Assembly: GCF_001704635.1 (NCBI RefSeq)
Contig: NZ_MAXF01000103.1
Coordinates: 1 to 64,000, forward strand
From: Streptomyces sparsogenes
GTDB taxonomy: Bacteria; Actinomycetota; Actinomycetes; Streptomycetales; Streptomycetaceae
Length of the DNA stretch: 64,000 nt
Reading direction: 5' to 3'
Below the pieces are notes generated by a model. That model was not told the origin of the DNA. It saw nothing but the letters and a program-made list of their open reading frames with translations, and did no database searches. The first letter of the stretch is position 1, and every line of letters starts with the position of its first letter. Position numbers and translations under genes: made by a program. Positions 16,382 to 25,399 of this stretch are shown here, in pieces.

Positions 16382-17554
16382 ATGAGCAGCCAGAGCCCCG
16401 CCCCCAGCCCTGTCCCGCCCTCCTCCGGAGGGGAGCCGCGGAAGCCGCGCGTGGCCGTCGTCTTCGGCGGCCGCAGCTCCGAGCACACCATCTCGGTGGT
16501 CACCGCCGGCGCGGTGCTGCGCGCCATCGACCGCGACAAGTACGACGTGCTGCCGATCGGGATCACGAGCGACGGGCGTTGGGCCCTGACCGCCGACGAG
16601 CCCGAGCGGATGGCCATCGCCGACCGGGTGCTGCCCAGCGTCGAGGGCCTCGCCGAGACCGCGGAGGGCTCCGTGCTGCTCCCGGTCGAGCAGGGGAACC
16701 GCGAGGTCGTCTACGCCGAGCCGGGCGCGGTGCCCAAGGCGCTCGGCGAGGTCGACGTGGTCTTCCCCATGCTGCACGGCCCCTACGGCGAGGACGGCAC
16801 CCTCCAGGGGCTGCTCGAACTCTCCGGCGTGCCCTATGTGGGCGCGGGGGTGCTCGCCTCCGCCGTCGGCATGGACAAGGAGTACATGAAGCGGGTGTTC
16901 GCCTCCTTCGGGCTGCCGGTCGGCCCGTACGAGGTGATCCGCCCCCGCGAGTGGGAGCAGGATCCCGCCGCCGCGCGCAAGAAGATCGTCGACTTCGCCG
17001 GTGACCACGGCTGGCCGGTCTTCGTGAAGCCGGCGCGCGCGGGCTCCTCCATCGGCATCTCCAAGGTCGAGGACCTGGCCGGCCTCGACGAGGCGATCGA
17101 GGAGGCGCGGCGCCACGACCCGAAGATCCTCGTCGAGGCGCTGCTGCGCGGCCGCGAGATCGAATGCGGGGTGCTGGAGTTCGAGGACGGCCCGCGGGCC
17201 AGCGTGCCCGCCGAGATCCCGCCGGTCTCCACCCACGACTTCTACGACTTCGAGGCGAAGTACATCGACGCGGCGGACGGCGTGGTGCCCGCGCCGCTCA
17301 CCGAGGAGCAGACCGCGCGGGTGCGGGAGCTGGCGGTGCGGGCGTTCGAGGCGGTGTCCTGCGAGGGCCTGGTCCGCGCCGACTTCTTCCTGCTCGACAG
17401 CGGCGAATTCGTGATCAACGAGATCAACACCATGCCCGGCTTCACGCCCATCTCGATGTACCCGCGGATGTGGGAGGCGAGCGGGGTGAGCTACCCCGAG
17501 CTGGTGGACCGGCTCATCCAGGCCGCGCTGCGCCGCTCGACGGGGCTGCGCTGA
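16382..17554 (+). CDS. ddlA: D-alanine--D-alanine ligase
   Basis: A 390-residue ATP-grasp enzyme of peptidoglycan precursor synthesis. It shows VAVVFGGRSSEHTISV, LHGPYGEDGTLQG, the ATP loop ARAGSSIGIS and the closing metal motif INEINTMPGFTPISMYP. An extra proline/serine-rich N-terminus of about 20 residues precedes the fold. In the usual Ddl motif the phenylalanine or tyrosine that sets D-Ala specificity is in the KYIDAADG region. It is probably co-transcribed with gpsA. Confidence 0.97.
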   Translation: MSSQSPAPSPVPPSSGGEPRKPRVAVVFGGRSSEHTISVVTAGAVLRAIDRDKYDVLPIGITSDGRWALTADEPERMAIADRVLPSVEGLAETAEGSVLLPVEQGNREVVYAEPGAVPKALGEVDVVFPMLHGPYGEDGTLQGLLELSGVPYVGAGVLASAVGMDKEYMKRVFASFGLPVGPYEVIRPREWEQDPAAARKKIVDFAGDHGWPVFVKPARAGSSIGISKVEDLAGLDEAIEEARRHDPKILVEALLRGREIECGVLEFEDGPRASVPAEIPPVSTHDFYDFEAKYIDAADGVVPAPLTEEQTARVRELAVRAFEAVSCEGLVRADFFLLDSGEFVINEINTMPGFTPISMYPRMWEASGVSYPELVDRLIQAALRRSTGLR

Positions 17555-17565
17555 CCCATGGGAAG

Positions 17566-17590
17566 GGCCCCGGGCGGCGAGCCCGGGGCC
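17566..17590 (+). terminator. ddl terminator
   Basis: A 10-bp perfect stem GGCCCCGGGC/GCCCGGGGCC with loop GGCGA, 11 bp behind the ddl stop. Confidence 0.75.
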
Positions 17591-17596
17591 ACGGCC

Positions 17597-17624
17597 GGGG
17601 GTACCTCCCAGCGGTAGCTGGGGG
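17597..17624. repeat. 28-bp hairpin element, copy 1
   Basis: It contains ACCTCCCAGCGGTAGCTGGG flanked by G-runs, with stem CCCAGC/GCTGGG and loop GGTA. The same element occurs at 56988-57015 inside a gene and, inverted, at 57883-57903. Here it sits 1 bp from a copy of the long repeat. Confidence 0.9.
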
Positions 17625-17625
17625 C

Positions 17626-17817
17626 GAACCGAAGGGGCGCGCCGCCCGCGCCGGAGGCGCTGTTGTCACCGTGAAAGGGAGAGCGCGCGGAGGCCCCGAG
17701 GCTGCAGTCGATTTGCGGCTCCGCCGCGCGAGGGGCCGAGGCTGCCATCGATATGCGGCTACCGCCGCGTGGTCGACCGTCGACAGGGGCTGAGGCGCCC
17801 CGGAGGCGAACCGAGCC
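17626..17817. repeat. Dispersed long repeat, copy 2 (intergenic)
   Basis: The first 75 bp and the last 75 bp match copy 1 at 13628-13771 almost exactly. An extra internal unit of about 45 bp duplicates the CCGAGGCTGC...TCGAT...TGCGGCT...CCGCCGCG segment, so the core is itself repeated. It fills the gap between ddl and the convergent DUF3515 gene. Confidence 0.9.
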
Positions 17818-17836
17818 GCAAAAAAAGGGGGGGCGC

Positions 17837-18355
17837 TCAGACCACGCCGGGGGGCACGGTCTTCTTGACGGCTTTCGCCAGATCGACAAGCGGGTTGACC
17901 TCCGGCGCGTACTTGCCGGGCACCGTCACCTCCACGTACGCCTGCCGCAGCACGGTCGTGAAGCGGTAGCCGTCGTCCAGCCGCTCCGGAAGCCACTGCA
18001 CGCCGTCGATCTCGGCCGACGCGGCGTACGGGTCGTAGCGCTCGGTGCCGACCGTGAGAGCGGCGGGCTTGTCGACCCCGCAGCGCAGCTTCACCGCGGG
18101 GTCGCCCCAGGCGGCGGTGAGCTCCGAGGCGGGCTCGGGGACGCGCCGCTCCAGCCCGTTCACGGTCTTGGGCAGTTCCCTGTGCAGCGCCCGGCACAGC
18201 GCCGCCGTCCTCGCCGACGGCTTGGGAACCGCGAGGGACAGCGAGCCGTCGGAGCCGCCCAGGAGGGAGCACCCCGCCGCCGACAGCACGAGCAGCGCCA
18301 CGGCCGCGGACGTGGTGACCCCGCGGCGGAGGCGGCTACGGTGTGCGGAATTCAC
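17837..18355 (-). CDS. DUF3515 lipoprotein
   Basis: A 172-residue protein. A basic N-terminus, the hydrophobic segment VALLVLSAAGC with lipobox LSAAGC, and cysteine 29 predict lipid anchoring outside the membrane. The remainder (LCRALHRELPKTVNGLERR, KLRCGVDKPAAL, GVQWLPERLDDGYRFTT) matches DUF3515, a family found beside ddl and thiL in actinobacteria. Function unknown. Two further cysteines may form a disulfide. It starts at GTG 18355. Confidence 0.88.
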   Translation of the reverse strand: MNSAHRSRLRRGVTTSAAVALLVLSAAGCSLLGGSDGSLSLAVPKPSARTAALCRALHRELPKTVNGLERRVPEPASELTAAWGDPAVKLRCGVDKPAALTVGTERYDPYAASAEIDGVQWLPERLDDGYRFTTVLRQAYVEVTVPGKYAPEVNPLVDLAKAVKKTVPPGVV

Positions 18356-18374
18356 GGTTTGAGCATACGGGGGG

Positions 18375-18608
18375 TCACAGATGGACGACCGGACAGGTCA
18401 GGGTGCGGGTGATGCCGTCCACTTGCTGGACTTTGGCGACCACCATGCGGCCGAGTTCATCGACGGTCTCGGCCTGAGCCCGCACGATGACGTCGTAGGG
18501 GCCGGTGACGTCCTCGGCCTGTATCACTCCGGGGATCTTGGCGATGACGTCGGCCACGGTCGACGCCTTTCCGACCTCGGTTTGGATCAGGATGTACGCC
18601 TGTACCAC
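18375..18608 (-). CDS. Stand-alone Lrp/AsnC ligand-binding (RAM) domain protein
   Basis: A 77-residue protein, VVQAYILIQTEVGKASTVAD to the end, is only the amino-acid-binding RAM domain of Lrp/AsnC regulators, with no DNA-binding helix. The GTG at 18608 has a perfect GGAGG 4 bases upstream, so the long upstream open frame is not coding. Such proteins form oligomeric rings and may bind amino acids or modify full-length Lrp proteins. It is transcribed with the DUF3515 gene (19 bp gap) and divergent from thiL. Confidence 0.92.
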   Translation of the reverse strand: MVQAYILIQTEVGKASTVADVIAKIPGVIQAEDVTGPYDVIVRAQAETVDELGRMVVAKVQQVDGITRTLTCPVVHL

Positions 18609-18747
18609 GGAACCTCCAGGGCGGCTACGAGGATCATGTGGGGAGAAGGGACGCCACGGTACCGCGTCGCCGAGCGGCGCGGGGAGACCCGCGCGGCGTG
18701 CGCGGCGCGCGACGGGCAGAGAGCGACAAGTGCGAAGGGGCAATGGG

Positions 18748-19716
18748 ATGAAGGGCACCGTGGGCGAGTTGGGGGAGTTCGGGCTCATCAGAGAGCTCAC
18801 CTCCCGGCTCACCACCACCCCGGCCGTGCGGCTCGGGCCCGGCGATGACGCCGCGGTCGTCGCCGCGCCGGACCGGCGGGTCGTGGCCAGTACGGATCTA
18901 CTGCTGGAAGGCCGGCATTTCCGCCGCGACTGGTCCACCGCCTATGACGTGGGCCGCAAGGCCGCTGCCCAGAACCTCGCGGACATCGCGGCCATGGGCG
19001 CGGTGCCGACCGCGCTCCTGCTGGGTCTGGTGGTGCCCGCCGAACTGCCGGTGACCTGGCCCACCGAGCTGATGGACGGCATCCGCGACGAGTGCCAGGT
19101 GGCGGGCGCGGCCGTGGTGGGCGGCGATGTGGTGGGTGGCGAGACCATCACCGTGGCGATCACCGCTCTGGGCGACCTGCGCAACCACGAACCGGTCACC
19201 CGATCCGGTGCCCAGCCGGGCGACGTGGTCGCGGTCACCGGCTGGCTCGGCTGGTCGGCCGCCGGACACGCGGTGCTCTCCCGCGGCTTCCGCTCGCCGC
19301 GCGCCTTCGTCGAGGCGCACCGGCGCCCTGAGCCGCCCTACCACGCGGGCCCGGCGGCCGCCGGGCTCGGCGCCACCGCCATGACCGACGTCAGCGACGG
19401 GCTGGTCGCCGACCTCGGTCACATCGCGGAGGCCAGCAAGGTCCGTATCGACCTGCGGTCCGGGGACATCGACATCCCCTCCCAGATGTCCGACATCGGG
19501 CAGGCGGTGGGCGTCGACCCCCTGCAGTGGGTGCTCAACGGGGGCGAGGACCACGCGATCGTGGCCACCTTCCCGCCCGACGCCAAGCTGCCCGCGCGCT
19601 GGAAGGTGATCGGCGAGGTGCTCAACCCCTCGGCGCTGCCGCAGGTCACCGTGGACGGCGCGCCCTGGCCGCACGCGGGCTGGGACCACTTCGGGAAGGA
19701 CAAGAGCGCCGAGTAG
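18748..19716 (+). CDS. thiL: Thiamine-monophosphate kinase
   Basis: A 322-residue enzyme that phosphorylates thiamine monophosphate to the pyrophosphate cofactor. It has GPGDDAAVV with metal-binding aspartates near residue 35, STDLLLEGRHFRRDW, NLADIAAMGA, and a second metal site TDVSDGLVADL. The ATG at 18748 is preceded by AAGGGG at 7 bases. thiD follows after 10 bp, giving a two-step thiamine operon. Confidence 0.96.
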   Translation: MKGTVGELGEFGLIRELTSRLTTTPAVRLGPGDDAAVVAAPDRRVVASTDLLLEGRHFRRDWSTAYDVGRKAAAQNLADIAAMGAVPTALLLGLVVPAELPVTWPTELMDGIRDECQVAGAAVVGGDVVGGETITVAITALGDLRNHEPVTRSGAQPGDVVAVTGWLGWSAAGHAVLSRGFRSPRAFVEAHRRPEPPYHAGPAAAGLGATAMTDVSDGLVADLGHIAEASKVRIDLRSGDIDIPSQMSDIGQAVGVDPLQWVLNGGEDHAIVATFPPDAKLPARWKVIGEVLNPSALPQVTVDGAPWPHAGWDHFGKDKSAE

Positions 19717-19726
19717 ATTCGGCGCC

Positions 19727-20548
19727 ATGGCGACTTCCCCCGCACCCCCGCCCGGTACCCGCGCGGCCCCGCCCCGCGTGCTCACCGTCGCCGGATCCGA
19801 CTCCGGCGGCGGTGCCGGCATCCAGGCCGACCTGAAGACCATGCTGGCCCTCGGCGTGCACGGCATGAGCGTGATCACCGCCGTGACGGCACAGAACTCG
19901 CTGGGCGTCAGCGGGGCGTGGGAGCTGCCCGCCGAGGCCGTACGGGCCCAGTTCCGCGATGTCGTCGACGACATCGGGGTGGGGGCGGTCAAGACCGGGA
20001 TGCTGGCCTCCGCCGAACTGGTCGAGACCGTCGCCGGGCTGCTCGCTGGCCTCCCGGCCCCGGTCGTGGTCGACCCGGTCGGCGTCTCCAAGCACGGTGA
20101 CGCCCTGCTGGCGGCGGAGGCCCTCGACTCGGTCCGCACCCGGCTGCTGCCGGTCGCGACCGTGGCCACGCCCAACCTGGACGAGGTCGCCCAGCTGACG
20201 GGCGTGAAGGTGGCGGCGGAGCGGGACCTGCGGCGGGCCGCCGACGCGATCCTGGCCTTCGGCCCGCGCTGGGCGCTGATCAAGGGCGGTCACCTCGACG
20301 GCGACGCGGTGGACCTGCTCACGGACGGCACCGAGGAGCACTGGCTGCGGGCCGCCAGGCACCCCAACCGCCATACGCACGGCACGGGCTGCACGCTGGC
20401 CGCCGCCATCGCCTCGTACCTGGCCCTGGGAGCCGAGGTGCCGGGGGCCGTCGCGGCGGCCAAGGAGTACGTCACGGGCGCGATCGCGGCCGGCTTCCCG
20501 CTGGGCGGGGGCATCGGCCCGGTCGACCACGGCTGGCGGTGGCGCTGA
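19727..20548 (+). CDS. thiD: Hydroxymethylpyrimidine/phosphomethylpyrimidine kinase
   Basis: A 273-residue ribokinase-fold enzyme that makes hydroxymethylpyrimidine pyrophosphate for thiamine. Signatures are VAGSDSGGGAGIQADLK near the N-terminus, TAVTAQNS, and the anion-hole motif THGTGCTLAAAIAS near residue 213. It forms an operon with thiL and is followed by a shared terminator. Confidence 0.96.
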   Translation: MATSPAPPPGTRAAPPRVLTVAGSDSGGGAGIQADLKTMLALGVHGMSVITAVTAQNSLGVSGAWELPAEAVRAQFRDVVDDIGVGAVKTGMLASAELVETVAGLLAGLPAPVVVDPVGVSKHGDALLAAEALDSVRTRLLPVATVATPNLDEVAQLTGVKVAAERDLRRAADAILAFGPRWALIKGGHLDGDAVDLLTDGTEEHWLRAARHPNRHTHGTGCTLAAAIASYLALGAEVPGAVAAAKEYVTGAIAAGFPLGGGIGPVDHGWRWR

Positions 20549-20582
20549 ACTCAGGTGGCGCTGAACCCAAGGGCATGCGAAA

Positions 20583-20609
20583 AGCCGGTCCACACGAGGT
20601 GGACCGGCT
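20583..20609. terminator. Bidirectional terminator between thiD and rpmB
   Basis: An 11-bp perfect stem AGCCGGTCCAC with loop ACGAG between convergent genes, preceded by GCGAAA. Confidence 0.85.
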
Positions 20610-20669
20610 CGGCAACCGGAAGGGTCGCACTCGACACGCGAACGGGGTCGCCCCCGGCCGCGCGGGAAG

Positions 20670-20855
20670 TCAGCGCGAGACCTTGCCGGCCTTGATGCAC
20701 GAGGTGCAGACGTTGAGCCGCTTCGGGGTCCGACCGACCACAGCGCGCACCGTCTGGATGTTGGGGTTCCAACGACGGCGGGTGCGGCGGTGCGAGTGCG
20801 AGATGTTGTTGCCGAAGCCCGGCCCCTTGCCGCAGACGTCGCAGTTGGCAGCCAC
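20670..20855 (-). CDS. rpmB: 50S ribosomal protein L28, zinc-binding (four-cysteine) form
   Basis: A 61-residue protein with CDVCGKGP near the N-terminus, SHSHRRTRRRWNPN in the middle and NVCTSCIKAGKV at the end. The two CxxC pairs bind zinc, so this is the C+ version; many Streptomyces also hold a cysteine-free version under Zur control elsewhere. The GTG start gives the usual M-A-A-N-C. It is alone on its strand and divergent from the FakA-like gene across 250 bp. Confidence 0.97.
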   Translation of the reverse strand: MAANCDVCGKGPGFGNNISHSHRRTRRRWNPNIQTVRAVVGRTPKRLNVCTSCIKAGKVSR

Positions 20856-21105
20856 GGGTTACTCCAAAGACGGGTCAACCCCGCTTGCGCGAGGAGACAG
20901 ACACTTACGGTGGGCCCGGCGCGACCTGATCGGTGAAACGATCGGCGGTGCCGGGGGAATGGCCCGATTCGCATCGGGCAACCGGAGCAGCATACAACGG
21001 CCGATCCGCTACCCCGAAATTACCATGACCCCCCGCACCGATGCCCGGGGTGCCGACTACCCTGCGATGACCGCCCCCGCTCCTGCCCTCCCGAGGAGGA
21101 CGTAC

Positions 21106-22911
21106 GTGCCGCACACGCTCGACGCCGATGCGGTACGCAGCTGGTGCGCCCTGGCGCTGGACGCGCTCGGCCGGGCCCGCGAGGAGATCGACGCGATCAA
21201 CGTCTATCCGGTCGCGGACGCGGACACCGGCACCAACCTCTATCTGACCGTCGAGTCCGCCGCCCAGGCCGTCGCCGCCGCCTTCGACGGCCACGCGGCC
21301 GCCCCCGGGACCGCCCTCCGCCCCAGCCTGTCCGAGGCGGTGCGCGCCATGGCCCACGGCGCCCTGATCGGCGCGCGCGGCAACTCCGGCACCATCCTGG
21401 CGCAGCTGCTGCGCGGGATGGCGGACGTCCTCGCGGAGGGCGAGGGCGCCCCGGACGGCGACGGCGGCTACCGGGACCACCAGGGGGACGAGGGGGACGG
21501 CCGGCGGGGCGATGGCGCGGACGGTCTGCGGCGGGCGCTGCGGCGCGCGGTCGAGCTGGCGTACCGGGGCGTGGCCCACCCCGTCGAGGGCACCGTGCTG
21601 ACCGTGGCGCGGGCCGCGGCCGACGCCGCCGAGCGCGCCGAGGGCGACCCGGCCGCGGTGGCCCGCGCCGCCTACGAGGGCGCCCGCGTCGCCCTGGAGG
21701 CCACCCCCGCCCAGCTCGGCGCGCTCGCCCGCGCGGGCGTGGTGGACGCGGGCGGCTACGGGCTGGTGGTGTTCCTCGGCGCGCTCGCCCAGGCCGTGTC
21801 CGGCCGGGCCCCGGCCGCCGGCCCGGTCGCCGCCCGGGGAGGCTGCCCGGCCGCCGGGCCGGCGCGGACCGACGGCGCCTTGGCCGACGGCGCCTCCGGC
21901 GACGGGCCCGAAGGCGGGCCCGCCTTCGAGGTGATCTATCTGCTGGAGGCGGAGGAGACGGCCGTCGCCCGGCTGCGGGAGCGGCTGGACGCGCTCGGCG
22001 ACTCCCTGGTGGTCGTCGGCGGCGACGGGCTGTGGAACGTGCATGTCCACGTGGACGACGCGGGCGCGGCCGTCGAGGCGGGCATCGAGGCGGGCCGCCC
22101 GTACCGCGTCCGCATCACCCACTTCGGCACGGCCGCCGCCCGCCGCGCCCACGCCGACCAGCCCCACCCGCACCCCCGGGCGGACGACACCGGGCGGCGG
22201 ACGGACGCCCCCGGCGCCCCCGAGTCCCCCGCCGGCCGGGCGGACCGCGCGCCGCGCGCCGTGGTCGCGGTCGTCCCCGGCGAGGGCCTGGCCGCCCTGT
22301 GCGCCGAGGCCGGCGCGACCGTGGTCACCGCGCGCCCCGGGGAGCCGCCGGCCGCCGGGGAGCTGGCCCAGGCCGTACGGCGGGCCCGCGCCCCGGAGGT
22401 CGTCCTGCTGCCCAACGACGCCGACCTGCGCCACACGGCCGCGGCCGCAGCCGCCCAGGCCCGCGCCGAGGGCGTACGGGTGGCGGTCATCCCCACCCGC
22501 TCCCCGGTCCAGGGCCTGGCCGCGCTCGCCGTGCACGAACCGGGTCGCAGCTTCGACGAGGACGTCGTGGCCATGACCTCCGCCGCCGGCGCCACCCGCT
22601 ACGCCGAGCTGGCCGTCGCCGAGCGCCAGGCCTGGACCATGGCCGGGGTGTGCCAGGCGGGGGACATGCTGGGGCTCATCGACGGGGACGTCGCGGTGAT
22701 CGGCGACGGCCTCGCGGGCACCGCGCAGACCGTGCTGGACCGGATGCTCGCCGCGGGCGGCGAGCTGGTCACCCTGGTGCTCGGCGCGGACGTGCCCGGC
22801 GATGTCGCCGAGCTGCTGGAGCGCCACGTACGGGAGGGCCACTTCGCGGTCGACACGGTCGTCTACCGCGGCGGCCAGCCGGGCGTGCCGCTGATCATAG
22901 GCATCGAATAG
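21106..22911 (+). CDS. DAK2-domain protein, FakA/YloV-like (fatty acid kinase catalytic subunit family)
   Basis: A 601-residue protein. Residues 1-210 are a DAK2 nucleotide-binding domain (INVYPVADADTGTNLYLTV with Mg-binding aspartates, GARGNSGTILAQLL, HPVEGTVLTV, DAGGYGLVVFLGAL). The C-terminal half (FEVIYLLEAEE, NVHVHVDDAG, MTSAAGATRYAELAVAERQA, GQPGVPLIIGIE) matches the FakA extension. In Firmicutes FakA phosphorylates fatty acids held by FakB. GTG 21106 is chosen for GAGGAGGA 6 bases upstream. Two low-complexity inserts (about 118-138 and 345-380) enlarge it. recG follows after 59 bp. Confidence 0.88.
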   Translation: MPHTLDADAVRSWCALALDALGRAREEIDAINVYPVADADTGTNLYLTVESAAQAVAAAFDGHAAAPGTALRPSLSEAVRAMAHGALIGARGNSGTILAQLLRGMADVLAEGEGAPDGDGGYRDHQGDEGDGRRGDGADGLRRALRRAVELAYRGVAHPVEGTVLTVARAAADAAERAEGDPAAVARAAYEGARVALEATPAQLGALARAGVVDAGGYGLVVFLGALAQAVSGRAPAAGPVAARGGCPAAGPARTDGALADGASGDGPEGGPAFEVIYLLEAEETAVARLRERLDALGDSLVVVGGDGLWNVHVHVDDAGAAVEAGIEAGRPYRVRITHFGTAAARRAHADQPHPHPRADDTGRRTDAPGAPESPAGRADRAPRAVVAVVPGEGLAALCAEAGATVVTARPGEPPAAGELAQAVRRARAPEVVLLPNDADLRHTAAAAAAQARAEGVRVAVIPTRSPVQGLAALAVHEPGRSFDEDVVAMTSAAGATRYAELAVAERQAWTMAGVCQAGDMLGLIDGDVAVIGDGLAGTAQTVLDRMLAAGGELVTLVLGADVPGDVAELLERHVREGHFAVDTVVYRGGQPGVPLIIGIE

Positions 22912-22970
22912 CCCAGCGGCGTGGCAACAGCCTCGCTCCACGGCCCCGCTTGTCGGTGCCGTGGTGTGCA

Positions 22971-25259
22971 ATGGACTGCGTGCCCGCGCTGGATGAACCT
23001 CTGAAGAAAGTGCTCGGCGGCAACACCGCGAAGGTGATGGCCGACCACCTCGACCTGCACACGGTCGGCGACCTGCTGCACCACTACCCGCGCCGCTACG
23101 CCGAGCGCGGCGAGCTGACCCGGCTGGCCGACCTCCCCCTGGACGAGCATGTGACGGTCGTCGCGCAGGTCGCCGACGCCCGCGTGCACAAGTTCGACCG
23201 CGGCACCAAACAGCGCCTGGAGGTCACCCTCACCGACGGCAGCGGCCGGCTGCGGCTGGTCTTCTTCGGCCGCGGGGTCTACGGGGCGCAGAAGGAGCTG
23301 CTCCCCGGCCGCCGCGGCATGTTCGCGGGCAAGGTCGGCGTCTTCCGCAATGTGCGCCAGCTGGCCCACCCGGCGTACGAGATGCTCGGCAAGGAGGACG
23401 GCGCGGCGGCCGTCGAGGCGTGGGCCAACCAGCTGCGGCCGCTGTATCCCGCCTGCGCCCAGCTCGAGTCCTGGAAGATCGAGAAGGCCGTCGGGGCGCT
23501 GCTCGACACCCTGGAGGCCACCGGCTGGGAGGGCCTGGTCGATCCGCTGCCCGAGAGCCTGCGCCTGGGCCGCGGGCTGGCCGAGCTCCCCGAGGCGCTG
23601 CTGAAGATCCACCGGCCGCGCACCAAGGCGGACATCGCCGCCGCCCGGGACCGCCTGAAGTGGGACGAGGCCTTCGTGCTCCAGGTGGCCCTCGCCCGCC
23701 GCCGCCACACCGACGCCCAGCTGCCCGCGGTGCCGCGCGCGCCCGCCGAGGGCGGCCTGCTGGACGCCTTCGACGCCCGGCTGCCGTTCACCCTCACCGA
23801 CGGCCAGCGCGGCGTCAGCCGTGAGATCTTCGCCGACCTGGCCACCGAGCACCCCATGCACCGGCTGCTGCAGGGCGAGGTCGGCTCGGGCAAGACAATG
23901 GTGGCGCTGCGCGCGATGCTGGGCGTCGTGGACAGCGGGGGACAGGCCGCGATGCTCGCGCCCACCGAGGTGCTCGCCCAGCAGCACCACCGCTCGATCA
24001 CCGAGATGATGGGCGACCTGGCCGAGGGCGGCATGCTGGGCGGCGCCGAGCTGGGCACCAAGGTCGTGCTGCTGACCGGCTCCATGGGCGCCGCGGCCCG
24101 CCGCCAGGCGCTGCTCGACCTGGTCACCGGCGAGGCCGGGATCGTGGTCGGGACCCATGCGCTGATCGAGGACAAGGTCCAGTTCCACGACCTGGGCCTG
24201 GTCGTGGTCGACGAGCAGCACCGCTTCGGCGTCGAGCAGCGGGACGCCCTGCGCTCCAAGGGCAAGCAGCCCCCGCACCTGCTGGTGATGACGGCCACCC
24301 CCATCCCGCGGACCGTCGCCATGACCGTCTTCGGCGACCTGGAGACCTCCGTACTGGACCAGCTGCCGGCCGGGCGCTCCCCGATCGCCTCCCATGTGGT
24401 CCCCGCGAAGGACAAGCCGCACTTCCTGGCGCGGGCCTGGGAGCGGGTGCGCGAGGAGGTGGCGGCCGGCCACCAGGCGTACGTGGTGTGCCCGCGGATC
24501 GGCGACGAGATGGGCGAGGAGGCGGACGAACCCAAGGGCGCGGCCCGCGCGTCGGCCCCGTCCTCGGGCAGGGCCTCCGCCAAGTCCGCCGCCAAGACCT
24601 CCGCCGAGTCCGCCGCCAAGTCCCCCGAGGACGAGGCCGAGAAGCGGCCGCCGCTCGCGGTCCTCGACGTCGCCGAGCAGCTCGCCAGGGGCCCGCTGCG
24701 CGACCTGCGCGTGGAGGTGCTGCACGGCCGGATGCAGCCCGAGGCCAAGGACGACGTGATGCGCCGCTTCGCCGCGGGCGAGGTGGACGTGCTGGTCGCC
24801 ACGACCGTCATCGAGGTCGGCGTCAACGTCCCCAACGCCACCGCGATGGTGATCATGGACGCGGACCGCTTCGGCGTCTCGCAACTGCACCAGCTGCGCG
24901 GCCGCGTCGGCCGCGGCTCCGCCCCCGGGCTGTGCCTGCTGGTGACCGAGATGCCGGAGGGGAGCCCGGCCCGGGCCCGGCTCGGCGCGGTCGCGGCCAC
25001 GCTGGACGGCTTCGAGCTGTCGCGGATCGACCTGGAGCAGCGACGCGAGGGCGATGTGCTGGGACAGGCCCAGTCCGGGGCGCGCTCCTCGCTGCGGGTG
25101 CTCGCGGTCATCGACGACGAGGAGGTCATCGCCGCCGCCCGGGAGGAGGCCACGGCCCTCGTCGCCGCCGACCCCGAGCTGACCGGGTATCCGGAGCTGC
25201 GCACCGCGCTTGACGCGTTCCTGGACGAGGAGCGCGAGGAGTACCTGGACAAGGGCTGA
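22971..25259 (+). CDS. recG: ATP-dependent DNA helicase RecG
   Basis: A 762-residue branch-migration helicase. It has an N-terminal wedge/OB domain (HYPRRYAERGELTRLADL), Walker A GEVGSGKTMVAL near residue 300, VVVDEQHRFGVEQRDALRSK, MTATPIPRT, and motif VI QLRGRVGRGSAPGLCLL. The ATG at 22971 opens the gene; GTG 22980 (V-P-A-L-D-E-P) is an equally likely family start. A low-complexity Ala/Ser/Lys insert at about 516-558, between helicase motifs, makes it longer than most RecG. rsmD and coaD follow. Confidence 0.96.
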   Translation: MDCVPALDEPLKKVLGGNTAKVMADHLDLHTVGDLLHHYPRRYAERGELTRLADLPLDEHVTVVAQVADARVHKFDRGTKQRLEVTLTDGSGRLRLVFFGRGVYGAQKELLPGRRGMFAGKVGVFRNVRQLAHPAYEMLGKEDGAAAVEAWANQLRPLYPACAQLESWKIEKAVGALLDTLEATGWEGLVDPLPESLRLGRGLAELPEALLKIHRPRTKADIAAARDRLKWDEAFVLQVALARRRHTDAQLPAVPRAPAEGGLLDAFDARLPFTLTDGQRGVSREIFADLATEHPMHRLLQGEVGSGKTMVALRAMLGVVDSGGQAAMLAPTEVLAQQHHRSITEMMGDLAEGGMLGGAELGTKVVLLTGSMGAAARRQALLDLVTGEAGIVVGTHALIEDKVQFHDLGLVVVDEQHRFGVEQRDALRSKGKQPPHLLVMTATPIPRTVAMTVFGDLETSVLDQLPAGRSPIASHVVPAKDKPHFLARAWERVREEVAAGHQAYVVCPRIGDEMGEEADEPKGAARASAPSSGRASAKSAAKTSAESAAKSPEDEAEKRPPLAVLDVAEQLARGPLRDLRVEVLHGRMQPEAKDDVMRRFAAGEVDVLVATTVIEVGVNVPNATAMVIMDADRFGVSQLHQLRGRVGRGSAPGLCLLVTEMPEGSPARARLGAVAATLDGFELSRIDLEQRREGDVLGQAQSGARSSLRVLAVIDDEEVIAAAREEATALVAADPELTGYPELRTALDAFLDEEREEYLDKG

Positions 25260-25399
25260 CCGCCCGGCCGGCGCCGGGAGCCGCGACCGGGAGCCGGACC
25301 CGGCAGCCGTGACCAGTGCCCGGGACGCCATATCGTGGAGGGGCGGCGGCCACCACACGGCCCGCCGCTGCCCTCCCACCGCGAAGGACTGCGTCACCG

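Noticed and set aside
18609..18938. N-terminal extension of the Lrp-type protein, giving 187 residues
   Set aside because: The extension is antisense to thiL and low-complexity; the GTG at 18608 has a perfect ribosome site and gives the RAM domain alone.
24529..24560. A further copy of the long repeat in recG, suggested by the shared phrase AACCCAAGGGCGCGG
   Set aside because: The similarity stops after about 15 bases and the rest is simple Ala/Ser/Lys coding DNA.
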